A stretch of 64,000 bases of DNA. Source: Runella salmonicolor. GTDB taxonomy: Bacteria; Bacteroidota; Bacteroidia; Cytophagales; Spirosomataceae. Shown piece after piece: positions 8,221 through 16,474 of the stretch; the stretch's first letter is position 1, and every line of letters begins with the position of its first letter. The DNA is taken from positions 1 to 64,000 of the forward strand of contig NZ_JAMZEL010000004.1 in NCBI RefSeq assembly GCF_024158025.1. Direction: 5' to 3'. The position numbers and the translations under genes are program-made. The notes beneath the pieces were generated by a model. The model had not been told where the DNA came from and made no database searches. It was given only the letters and a program-made list of their open reading frames with translations.

Positions 8221-10872
8221 TTACTCCGTCTTCAACGATTTCACCGGATTACCCAATGCGGCTCGAATGGATTGAAAACTAACGGTGAAAAAAGCAATCA
8301 GAATGGATAAGGCGGCAGCGATTGCAAACGTCCATGCGCTGATGTCAATGCGGTAAGGATAATTTTGCAACCATTCTTTGATGGCATAATAAGCCGCAGG
8401 AAAAGCGAAAATAAAGGAGAAACTGACGAGTTTCAGAAAGTCGGCCGAAAGCAATGTTGTGATGCTCGCCACCGAAGCGCCCAGTACTTTACGAATCCCG
8501 ATTTCTTTGGTGCGCCGCTCGGCCGAAAGCGTAGCCAGTCCAAACAGACCGATGCAGGAAATAAAAATGGTCAGAATCGCGCCGAAAAGCATAATTTGCT
8601 TCCATTTGGCTTCCGCTTCGTACCGTTTGATGTTTTCTTCATCCATGAATTTATACTCATAAGGGTTGATGGGGAATAGCTTTTTATAGGTTTTTTCTAC
8701 GTGTCCCAAACTGGCGGTCTCGGTACCAGGTTTAATTTTGATGAATACCTTGCCATATAGATTGCCGGGTTTCATGGTAAACAGCTGCGGTTTGATTTCG
8801 TCGTTCAATGACTCAAAATGGTGGTCTTTTACGACACCGATAACGGTATATTTTTCCCCTTCTCTGTACCAAAAATTGACCACTTGTCCTAACGGATTTT
8901 TCCAACCGACTTTTTTAGCAAACGTTTCATTAATCAAAATGGATTGGGTAGAGTCTGAAGGAAAATCAGCCGAAAAATTGCGCCCTTTGATGATGGGAAT
9001 TTGTAAAAGTGAAAAATAGGTAGCATCGACAGTTTCATACGCAAAACTTTGCTGAGTTTCTCCGTTTACTTTCGCCACGGTTCCCCAACTACCGCCATTT
9101 TTTGGCGCTACATCCACAATATGCGGGCTTTTCAATAATTCTTCTTTTAACAGTTTTGCCTCGTTGCGACTCATTTGGGATTTTTCAATGGTGATCACGT
9201 TTTTGTCGTTATACCCCAAGTCTTTGTTGGTCAGATAGTTAAATTGTGAATAAATCGTCAAAGTGGCAATAATCAAAAACGAAGCCAGTGAAAATTGTAA
9301 AACGACCAACCCCTTTTGAAGGTAATTTTTGCCTGAAAGATTAAAGCGGCTGTAGAGGGTTTGCACTGGACTATAATTGGATAAAACCAACGCGGGATAA
9401 AAACCAGCCAATAAACCGGTGGCGATAAACAAGCCGATATAACCCAATACCAATTCGAAATCAAACAGATACGAAAACGAAAGTGCCTTGTTGGAAAGCT
9501 CGTTGAAGATTGGTAGTACCAGTTGCAGCAAGGCCAGAGCAAAGGCAAAAGCGGCAAAACACAGAATAAACGACTCACCCAAAAATTGCATAATCAACTG
9601 TCCTCGGCCGCCGCCCACTACCTTACGCACGCCAATTTCTTTGGCGCGTTTCAGCGAACGTGCCACGGTCAAATTCACGAAATTAATGCAGGCAATGATT
9701 AAAATGAAAAGCGCAATGCCGCTCAGGATGTACGAAAACATGGGATTGCTGCTGTCTTGTAAACCGTTTTGGGCTGGCAGGTCTTTGCTCAGGTGCATCT
9801 CGGTAAAAGGTTGCAACGCATAAACAACTTTGTTTTTATCCCCATACTTCTCGGCAATCATCTTAATGGCTTCCTTGGCGTCGGCCTGATAAATCCGGTT
9901 CATGGTTGCTTCAACCTTTTTTAGGTCGGCATTGGGTTGAAGCACAACAAAGGTGTTCTGGAAAATATTGAACCAGTTTTCGTTGCTCTCTATTTCTTCC
10001 TTACTCACCACGTTAGGAAAAAGCACATCAAATTTGATAGAAGAGTTTTGCGGGCAATTTTTTGAAACACCGGTTACGGTATAAGGCACAAATTCATTTC
10101 CGTCGCCATAAGAATTCTTTACGAGGAGGGTTTTTCCTAAAGCATCCTTTGTTCCGAAATGTTGCTCGGCCATTTTTTCCGAAATCACCACTGATTTAGG
10201 CGCTATGAGCGCCGTGGTGGGATTGCCGCTTAGCAGAGGGAACGAGAAAATGGAGAAGAAACTGCTGTCAGCCACAAAAGATTCATAGCTTTTGATTTCT
10301 GTTCCTTTCTTAATATCGCTGCGGTCGCCTTTATAACGTACAAAAGCGCGTATTTCGGGAACACCAGCGCCGAACTTGGGGCCTTGAAAGTGCCCAGTAT
10401 TGCCAGTAAGACTTTCTACGCCCTCGGGCGTGATGGATTTGCTCGTTACCCGATAAATGTGAGGATTATTGGCGTGAAATTGGTCAAAACTGACCTCATC
10501 TTTGGTGTATAGCATAATCAGCATGGCGGCGGCCAAGCCGATACTCAAACCAATGACATTGATGGCTGAATACACCTTGTTGTGCGCCAAGGTGCGCAGG
10601 GTGATGGTTAGATAATTACGAAACATAGAGGGCTGAATTAATGATGGCTGATGGTATTCATTTTTGGGTTGACGTTGTTTTACAAAAGGGGGAAGCACCG
10701 AGACGACATTGAGCACATAGCGCCAAGTTGCCTGTCGTTTTCCCGCTCGCCGATACCAATAGGCGTATAGTTCATCCAAATCACCTTCGACTTCTTCGAG
10801 GGTTTCGGCGGGATGAAACCACCGCAAAACGCGTCGGGGCCAGTGGGGAGGATGGAGTTTATTTGCTTTCAT
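8221..10872 (-). CDS. ABC transporter permease 4 with N-terminal permease prefix domain
   Basis: The 883-aa protein carries about 80 extra N-terminal residues (PPHWPRRVLRWFHPAE, then EVEGDLDELYAYWYRRAGKR). This is the permease prefix domain found in Bacteroidota FtsX permeases encoded next to PadR regulators. The usual permease start (MFRNYLTITLRTLAHNK) comes only afterwards. Two MacB_PCD/FtsX units follow, with KRAKEIGVRKVVGGG and AERRTKEIGIRKVLGAS. Its ATG overlaps the padR stop by 4 bp (10869-10872), so the two are translationally coupled. The prefix may tether or sense the PadR partner; that is inference. Confidence 0.9.
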   Translation of the reverse strand: MKANKLHPPHWPRRVLRWFHPAETLEEVEGDLDELYAYWYRRAGKRQATWRYVLNVVSVLPPFVKQRQPKNEYHQPSLIQPSMFRNYLTITLRTLAHNKVYSAINVIGLSIGLAAAMLIMLYTKDEVSFDQFHANNPHIYRVTSKSITPEGVESLTGNTGHFQGPKFGAGVPEIRAFVRYKGDRSDIKKGTEIKSYESFVADSSFFSIFSFPLLSGNPTTALIAPKSVVISEKMAEQHFGTKDALGKTLLVKNSYGDGNEFVPYTVTGVSKNCPQNSSIKFDVLFPNVVSKEEIESNENWFNIFQNTFVVLQPNADLKKVEATMNRIYQADAKEAIKMIAEKYGDKNKVVYALQPFTEMHLSKDLPAQNGLQDSSNPMFSYILSGIALFILIIACINFVNLTVARSLKRAKEIGVRKVVGGGRGQLIMQFLGESFILCFAAFAFALALLQLVLPIFNELSNKALSFSYLFDFELVLGYIGLFIATGLLAGFYPALVLSNYSPVQTLYSRFNLSGKNYLQKGLVVLQFSLASFLIIATLTIYSQFNYLTNKDLGYNDKNVITIEKSQMSRNEAKLLKEELLKSPHIVDVAPKNGGSWGTVAKVNGETQQSFAYETVDATYFSLLQIPIIKGRNFSADFPSDSTQSILINETFAKKVGWKNPLGQVVNFWYREGEKYTVIGVVKDHHFESLNDEIKPQLFTMKPGNLYGKVFIKIKPGTETASLGHVEKTYKKLFPINPYEYKFMDEENIKRYEAEAKWKQIMLFGAILTIFISCIGLFGLATLSAERRTKEIGIRKVLGASVASITTLLSADFLKLVSFSFIFAFPAAYYAIKEWLQNYPYRIDISAWTFAIAAALSILIAFFTVSFQSIRAALGNPVKSLKTE

Positions 10873-11207
10873 ATTCCAGTAAGCCTAAGTTTGGTGGGAG
10901 GCATCATTTGCCAGAGTTCGTGGCGGAGTTGTTGAATTTCTTGCAAAGCACGATTGCCTAAAGCGGTTGCCTGAAATATCCGTTTGCGCCTTCCGCCGCG
11001 CTCGTTGGTGGCCCCGCCGAGTTGAGAACTCACAAACCCTTTTTCTTCCAGTCGAATAAGCGTATTGTGTACCGTGCCAAAAGTTACAACCCGACCTGTA
11101 TGCTCCTCCAACGCCTGACTGACTGTAACGCCGTAGGCTTCGCCGTCAAGGATGGCTACCATGAGCAAAACCATTTCTTCAAATTCACCTAAATAAGTGC
11201 GGCGCAT
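10869..11207 (-). CDS. PadR family transcriptional regulator
   Basis: The 112-aa protein is a PadR-type winged helix. The N-terminus LGEFEEMVLLMVAIL, the recognition region VTFGTVHNTLIRLEEKGFV and the wing RGGRRKRIFQATALG are all present, and the length is typical of the short PadR class with one C-terminal helix for dimerisation. It is coupled by a 4-bp overlap to permease 4. A tandem enhancer dyad and a -24/-12 box lie upstream, so the pair seems to be activated by the sigma54 system while PadR itself could repress the same operon. No PadR operator palindrome was identified. Confidence 0.9.
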   Translation of the reverse strand: MRRTYLGEFEEMVLLMVAILDGEAYGVTVSQALEEHTGRVVTFGTVHNTLIRLEEKGFVSSQLGGATNERGGRRKRIFQATALGNRALQEIQQLRHELWQMMPPTKLRLTGI

Positions 11208-11237
11208 ACCTACAATGATTAGTTTCTATTTTATCGT

Positions 11238-11252
11238 ACAAATAGTTTGCCA
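11238..11252 (-). promoter_or_regulatory. Putative sigma54 promoter of padR-permease 4
   Basis: The minus strand reads TGGCAAACTATTTGT: a good -24 half and a -12 TTGT half (consensus TTGC). It is 31 bp from the padR ATG and 64 bp from the tandem dyad, about one helical turn further than at the other sites. A terminator hairpin lies between dyad and promoter. Confidence 0.6.
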
Positions 11253-11258
11253 AGACAT

Positions 11259-11294
11259 AAAAAACGCCTTCAGGGTCGATTGAAGGCGTTTTTT
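11259..11294 (-). terminator. Intrinsic terminator of permease 5
   Basis: A perfect 14-bp stem (arms 11259-11272 and 11281-11294, core ACGCCTTCA/TGAAGGCGT) has an 8-base loop and A/T runs on both sides. On the minus strand it ends in six Ts. It follows the stop of permease 5 and also lies between the enhancer and the promoter of padR. Confidence 0.8.
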
Positions 11295-11316
11295 GTAAAT
11301 TATATCAAGTATTATC

Positions 11317-11353
11317 TGTCCGTTTACGGACAAACATTGTCCCGCAGTGGACA
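11317..11353. promoter_or_regulatory. Tandem enhancer dyad for padR-permease 4
   Basis: TGTCC-GTTTAC-GGACA (11317-11332) and TGTCC-CGCAGT-GGACA (11338-11353), both with perfect 5-bp half sites and exactly 21 bp apart. This is the cleanest pair in the window. Confidence 0.8.
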
Positions 11354-11416
11354 AAGAGCAAAAGGTCAGACGATAGATAGTCAGACCCCGTCTAACTATC
11401 ACCTCTAAACTCTCTT

Positions 11417-13798
11417 TTACTCCGTTTTTAAACTCTTCACTGGATTCATCAACGCCGCCTTAATGGCCTGAAAACTGACGGTCAGGAGTGTAATGACTAA
11501 CGCCCCAAAACCTGCCACTGCAAAAATCCATCCTGAAATCTCAGTGCGATAGGTGTATTTTTGTAACCATTCTTGTAAAAAATAATAGGCAATGGGTGCG
11601 GAAATAACGCAAGAAATGATGACCAAAATAACAAAATCTTTGGAGAGCATTTGCCACAGATTGGTCACCGATGCACCCAATACTTTGCGAATACCGATTT
11701 CTTTGGTACGTTGTTCGGCGATAAACGAGGCCAGTCCAAAGATTCCCAAGCAACTGATAAAAATGGCAAGAATGGCAAAAAAAGTGACTAATTGGCCAAT
11801 ACGTTCTTCATTGTCGAATTTTTTGGCATATTCTTCATCCACAAACTGATATTCAAAGGGTTGGGAAGGATTAAATTTTTTGAAAACCGTTTCTACCTCG
11901 CTCAAGGCTTTGCCAGCACTTGACAAGGGGTTGATTTTTGCAATCATAACCCCGCCAGGCTCCGTGGTCAAATGATAAATTGAGGGTTTTACCTGTTGAA
12001 AAGGAGATTGTACAATCATGTCTTTCACCACGCCGATTACTTTGTTAGAAGTTCCGTACCACTTAATGGTTTCGCCTACTGGATTCTTCAAACCCATAAA
12101 TTTTACGGCCGCTTCGTTCAAAATCAACCCCGAGGAGTCGGTAGAAAATTCTTTGGAGAAATCACGCCCTTCTTTGAACGACCAGCCGATGGTTCGGCCA
12201 TAGTCAAACGAAATGGCTATTGTCTGAAAATCAACAGATAGATTCGGATCTTTGTCTTTCCATTCAATCGTACTGGTGCTTGAGTAATTCTCCGTGGGGG
12301 GGCTTCCAGCTTCGGCCATGTCGATAATTGCCCCTGATTTTGTCAATTCTTTTTTTACGGCGTCAAAATGGGTATGAATTTCGGAAGTGTACATGGGCAA
12401 AGTCACTAAACCATTGCTGTTGTAACCCATCGGGCGATTTTGGGCAAATTTTACCTGACGAAAAACAATGATGGTACCAATAATCAACGTCACCGAAACC
12501 GTAAATTGTATCGTTACTAGCACCTGACGTGGTAAAGCTGCCCAACGGCCTGCGCGGAAGGTGCCCTTTAAGATTTTTAGGGGCTGAAACGAAGACAAAT
12601 AAAAAGCGGGATAGCTACCCGACACCAGTCCGCAAAGCAAACTGAAACCTAAGCCTACCATCCAGAATGATGGATTGCTCCATGGGAGCGCCATGGTTTT
12701 GTCGGCCACATTGTTGAAAAAAGGTAGCATGAGCTGCGCGAAAAGCAAGGCAAACCCAAAGGAAAAGAACACCATGAAGAGGGATTCAAAAAAGAACTGG
12801 TAGACAATTTGGGCACGAACCGAGCCTACTGCTTTTCGGATGCCTACTTCTTTGGCACGTTTTTCGGAGCGTGCCGTGCTCAAATTCATGAAATTGATGC
12901 AGGCTAACAACAGCACGAATAGCCCGCTGATGCCAAACAACCACACATATTGGATTTTCCCGCCAACGTTGACGCCATTCTTAAAGTCAGAATACAAATG
13001 CCATTTGCTCATGGGATGCAGAAAAACCTCTGGTTTCTTCTTGGCCAATTCTTTGCTGACTTTGTTGAGTTTGGCGTCTTTAATTTTGTGAGAAACGGTG
13101 GCTAAATCCGCGTTTGGAATGAGTTGAGCATAAATATGAAACGCATTGGGCCGCCATGGGTCGGCCATTGTTCTAACCCACTCATTGTTGTTATAATATA
13201 ATTGCCACGGAGCTATAAATGTTATGTCATGAAATTCAGAATTATGAGGCAAATCTTCATAAACACCTGTAACTTTTACATCCGTTTGGTTATCCATTTT
13301 CATGATTTTATCCAAAGGGTCGGCTTCCCCAAAAAATGCCTTAGCTACAGATTCAGACAGCAGGATAGCGTTGGGGTTTTTGAGGCCGTTTCTCGTCCCT
13401 TTCAGCATTTTCAACGTTAGCATTTCGGTGACTTGAGGTTCAAAATAAGCACCTTTCTTACTGAATTTTTTCTCGCCGTATGACAAAATACTGTATGCAT
13501 CTTTCGCCACCGTCACGTGCTTAAAGTCGCTCCCGTAACTTTTGCGGAGTTCTTCGGCCAAAGGAAGCGGTGTATTGGGCCACGTTTGCACTTCGCCGTT
13601 GTTGGTCACGTGTTGCATGACCCGCACAATTTTTTCGTAGTTTTGGTGATATTTGTTGTACGACAATTCATCCCACATCCAAAGCCCGATGAGTATTGCC
13701 ACGGCCATCCCAGCCGATAATCCCACAATGTTGATGAAAGAATACACCTTGTTTTTAACAAGATTTCGGACAGCGATTTTTAGGTAGTTTCGTAGCAT
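11417..13798 (-). CDS. MacB/FtsX-type ABC transporter permease 5
   Basis: The open frame extends to 14017, but the protein starts at the internal ATG at 13798 (MLRNYLKIAVRNLVKNK), which aligns with every sibling. The 73 residues upstream lie outside the family and overlap permease 6. The 793-aa product has the usual double FtsX layout with KRAKEVGIRKAVGSVR and AEQRTKEIGIRKVLGAS. Its first domain (KYHQNY, VMQH) is close to that of permease 6, which lies 101 bp upstream. The two are tandem duplicates, probably read from one promoter at 16350-16364. A strong terminator follows. Confidence 0.9.
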   Translation of the reverse strand: MLRNYLKIAVRNLVKNKVYSFINIVGLSAGMAVAILIGLWMWDELSYNKYHQNYEKIVRVMQHVTNNGEVQTWPNTPLPLAEELRKSYGSDFKHVTVAKDAYSILSYGEKKFSKKGAYFEPQVTEMLTLKMLKGTRNGLKNPNAILLSESVAKAFFGEADPLDKIMKMDNQTDVKVTGVYEDLPHNSEFHDITFIAPWQLYYNNNEWVRTMADPWRPNAFHIYAQLIPNADLATVSHKIKDAKLNKVSKELAKKKPEVFLHPMSKWHLYSDFKNGVNVGGKIQYVWLFGISGLFVLLLACINFMNLSTARSEKRAKEVGIRKAVGSVRAQIVYQFFFESLFMVFFSFGFALLFAQLMLPFFNNVADKTMALPWSNPSFWMVGLGFSLLCGLVSGSYPAFYLSSFQPLKILKGTFRAGRWAALPRQVLVTIQFTVSVTLIIGTIIVFRQVKFAQNRPMGYNSNGLVTLPMYTSEIHTHFDAVKKELTKSGAIIDMAEAGSPPTENYSSTSTIEWKDKDPNLSVDFQTIAISFDYGRTIGWSFKEGRDFSKEFSTDSSGLILNEAAVKFMGLKNPVGETIKWYGTSNKVIGVVKDMIVQSPFQQVKPSIYHLTTEPGGVMIAKINPLSSAGKALSEVETVFKKFNPSQPFEYQFVDEEYAKKFDNEERIGQLVTFFAILAIFISCLGIFGLASFIAEQRTKEIGIRKVLGASVTNLWQMLSKDFVILVIISCVISAPIAYYFLQEWLQKYTYRTEISGWIFAVAGFGALVITLLTVSFQAIKAALMNPVKSLKTE

Positions 13799-13847
13799 AA
13801 TTTTTATGTAAGAAAAGAGGAAACACAGAAAAAGAAACCAGAGTAGC

Positions 13848-13879
13848 GGAACACGGAAAACGTACCTTCTCCGTGTTCC
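13848..13879. repeat. Inverted repeat GGAACACGGA in the permease 5/6 gap
   Basis: GGAACACGGA (13848-13857) and its complement TCCGTGTTCC (13870-13879) form a 10-bp stem with a 12-base loop inside the 101-bp gap between two probably co-transcribed permeases. On the coding strand no T run follows, so it may modulate rather than end transcription. Single copies of the motif occur at 8184-8193 and 19630-19639, and a variant at 20071-20080. Confidence 0.55.
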
Positions 13880-13899
13880 CTTTTCTCCTTGTTCCAATT

Positions 13900-16302
13900 T
13901 TACTCCGACTTCAATGACTTCACTGGATTCATGAGTGCCGCTTTTATGGATTGATAGCTGACCGTCAACAACGTAATTACCAACGCGCCTACGCCCGCCA
14001 GCGCAAAAACCCACCACGAGATGTCTGTATGGTATTTATAGTCTTGCAACCAATCGTTCAAATAATAATAGGCGATGGGCGTGGCTATGAAGCAGGAAAT
14101 GATGACCAAAACCACAAAATCTTTGGAAAGCAATCCCCACAAATTGAACACCGACGCACCCAATACTTTCCGGACGCCGATTTCTTTGGTGCGTTGTTCG
14201 GCTGTAAACGAGGCCAAGCCAAAAAGGCCCAAACATGAAATCAGAACGGCCAATACGGCAAAGCCGCCCGCCAATTTGCCGATGCGCTCTTCTGACACAA
14301 ACTTTTTACCAAATTCCTCATTGACAAATTTGTATTCGAAAGGAGCCGACGGAATGAGTTTTTTGTAGGTTGCTTCAATTTTGGCGATGGATTCACTGGC
14401 ACTTTTATTGGGATTGAGTTTGAGCGTCATCCAGTTGACGTTTTCGTAATCCATGAGGTAAATAGTCTGCTTGACGGGTTCGTAGGGCGATTCCATGAGC
14501 ATATCTTTGATGACACCCACGATGGTAAACTTTTCGGCTTCTTTTCCGCTGCCCCACTGCACAACCGTCCCAACAGGATTTTTAAGACCCATAAATTTGA
14601 CGGCGGCTTCATTGATGACAATCGCTGCCGTATCGGTCGAAAACTGCCTTGAAAAATCGCGTCCTTCCTTGAATTGCCAGCCTACTGTTTTTCCAAAATC
14701 GTGCGTGACCCAAATCGTGGCAAACTCCGCTTGCAGACTCGGGTCTTTGCCTTTCCAGTCGAACCCGCCGTTGTTGGACCAAACGCCCGTTAATGGACTG
14801 GAAGATTCGGTCATTTCAACAATGGCACCCGCATTTTTCAGCTCAGTTCGCAGCACATCATATTTTCCGTAAAAATCAGGCGACATCATCTGCATCATGA
14901 TTAGCCCGTCGTTATCATACCCCATGGGGCGGTTTTTGGTGTGTTGAATCTGGCGATAGACGATGATAGTACCCGTAATCAATGTGACAGAAACCGTAAA
15001 CTGAACCACCACTAACACTTTGCGCGGCACGGCCGCAAAACGGCCCGCTTTGAAGGTGCCTTTCAGCACTCGGATAGGTTGGAAAGAAGATAAATATAAT
15101 GCGGGATAGCTTCCTGCCAGCAGACCCGTGATAAAAATAAAGCCAAGGCTGATGAACCAAAAGATAGGCTCTGTCCAGGGAAAAACCATTTTCTTGTCAC
15201 TGACTTCGTTGAACCAAGGCAACAGGGCCAATATGAACGCCACGGCTCCGATAAACGCAAACGTAACTACTAAAAAGGATTCACTGAAAAACTGATTGAT
15301 CAACTGAGCGCGAACTGAGCCTACGGCTTTCCGGATACCTACTTCCTTAGCGCGTTTTTCGGAGCGGGCCGTGCTCAAATTCATAAAATTGATACACGCA
15401 AGCAGCAATACAAACCCTCCGACAATGGCAAACAGCCACACGTATTGGATAAAACCGCCCGTTTTGATGCCTTCATCAAAGTTGGAGCGTAGGTGCCAAT
15501 CGCTCATGGGATGCAGGAAGATTTCGGCTTTAAATTTTTTCTCCTCGGCATCCACTTTGTCCCATTTGACATTTTTGATTTTGGCGCTCAATTTGTCCAT
15601 GTCAGCATTGTCCGTGATTTGGGCATAAAGCTGAAACGAATTGTTGCCCCATTGATTTTCGTCGAGCGCTCGCTGCACCCATTTTTGGGAAGAAACGTAA
15701 AGTTTCCAGGGTGCAATGAAGTTCAGCTCCCGAAACTGCGTATTAAATGGTAAGTCCTCATAGATTCCCGTCACTTTTACGTCGAGCTTGTTGTCAATTT
15801 TGATAAATTTACCCATAGGGTCGATGCTCCCGAAAAGCGCCTTGGCCGTGGATGCCGAGAGCAAAACGGAGTTGAGCTCTTTTAAACCATCATAGGTTCC
15901 TTTCTGCATTTTCAACGAGAGCATTTTAGGAATATCCACATCCATGTAATTGCCCGAACGAGTGATTTTGGTCTCACCAAAAGTTAAAATTCGGCCGCCT
16001 TCCCAAGTGGCCATGGCTAGATGCTTAAAATCGCTGCCGTATTTGGTGCGGAGTTCGGTTACCAAAGGCATCGGAATAGAGCGCTCTGTTCCTTTGTGTC
16101 CGTTGAAAGTTTGGTGCTGCATTACCTGCGCCAAACGGTCGTAGTTTTGATGATACTTGTCGTAAGACAATTCATCATAAATCCACAAACCGATGAGCAT
16201 CGCTACGGCCATCCCTACCGCCAAACCGCCGATATTGATGAAAGAATAGACCTTATTTTTAGCAAGGTTTCGAAGGGCAATTTTAAGGTAGTTTCGGATC
16301 AT
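13900..16302 (-). CDS. MacB/FtsX-type ABC transporter permease 6
   Basis: An 800-aa two-unit permease (MIRNYLKIALRNLAKNK), tandem paralogue of permease 5. The two share long blocks: DELSYDKYHQNYDR against DELSYNKYHQNYEK, FLHPMSDWHL against FLHPMSKWHL, and KRAKEVGIRKAVGSVRAQ in both. It heads a two-gene unit with permease 5. A -24/-12 box lies 48 bp upstream and an imperfect tandem dyad beyond it. Differences are concentrated in the second periplasmic domain, as expected if the copies diverged in partner or substrate specificity, though that reading is inferred. Confidence 0.9.
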   Translation of the reverse strand: MIRNYLKIALRNLAKNKVYSFINIGGLAVGMAVAMLIGLWIYDELSYDKYHQNYDRLAQVMQHQTFNGHKGTERSIPMPLVTELRTKYGSDFKHLAMATWEGGRILTFGETKITRSGNYMDVDIPKMLSLKMQKGTYDGLKELNSVLLSASTAKALFGSIDPMGKFIKIDNKLDVKVTGIYEDLPFNTQFRELNFIAPWKLYVSSQKWVQRALDENQWGNNSFQLYAQITDNADMDKLSAKIKNVKWDKVDAEEKKFKAEIFLHPMSDWHLRSNFDEGIKTGGFIQYVWLFAIVGGFVLLLACINFMNLSTARSEKRAKEVGIRKAVGSVRAQLINQFFSESFLVVTFAFIGAVAFILALLPWFNEVSDKKMVFPWTEPIFWFISLGFIFITGLLAGSYPALYLSSFQPIRVLKGTFKAGRFAAVPRKVLVVVQFTVSVTLITGTIIVYRQIQHTKNRPMGYDNDGLIMMQMMSPDFYGKYDVLRTELKNAGAIVEMTESSSPLTGVWSNNGGFDWKGKDPSLQAEFATIWVTHDFGKTVGWQFKEGRDFSRQFSTDTAAIVINEAAVKFMGLKNPVGTVVQWGSGKEAEKFTIVGVIKDMLMESPYEPVKQTIYLMDYENVNWMTLKLNPNKSASESIAKIEATYKKLIPSAPFEYKFVNEEFGKKFVSEERIGKLAGGFAVLAVLISCLGLFGLASFTAEQRTKEIGVRKVLGASVFNLWGLLSKDFVVLVIISCFIATPIAYYYLNDWLQDYKYHTDISWWVFALAGVGALVITLLTVSYQSIKAALMNPVKSLKSE

Positions 16303-16349
16303 GGTCGGGCTGTATAGAGGGTTGCAGAAGGGAATTAAGCTTTAGTAGG

Positions 16350-16364
16350 ACAAATTGCTTGCCA
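16350..16364 (-). promoter_or_regulatory. Putative sigma54 promoter of permease 6-5
   Basis: The minus strand reads TGGCAAGCAATTTGT, with TGGCA at -24 and TTGT at -12, almost the same box as that of padR. It is 52 bp from the tandem dyad and 48 bp from the ATG. Confidence 0.6.
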
Positions 16365-16416
16365 GCCCCAAAAAAGCCTGGTAGAACTCAAAAAAGCTGT
16401 TTTTTGTAAATTGATT

Positions 16417-16453
16417 TGTCCGAAATCGTACACTTATTGTACGAAACTGAACA
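16417..16453. promoter_or_regulatory. Tandem enhancer dyad for permease 6-5 (imperfect half sites)
   Basis: TGTCC-GAAATC-GTACA (16417-16432) and TGTAC-GAAACT-GAACA (16438-16453), 21 bp apart. Each dyad departs from TGTCC/GGACA by one or two bases, so this may be the weakest-binding of the five. It lies just downstream of the permease 7 stop. Confidence 0.65.
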
Positions 16454-16474
16454 GCATAGAGCTGACGCTTACTT

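Noticed and set aside
13799..14017. Longer N-terminus for permease 5
   Set aside because: The extra 73 codons overlap permease 6, have no homology to the siblings, and all seven permeases align at the internal ATG at 13798.
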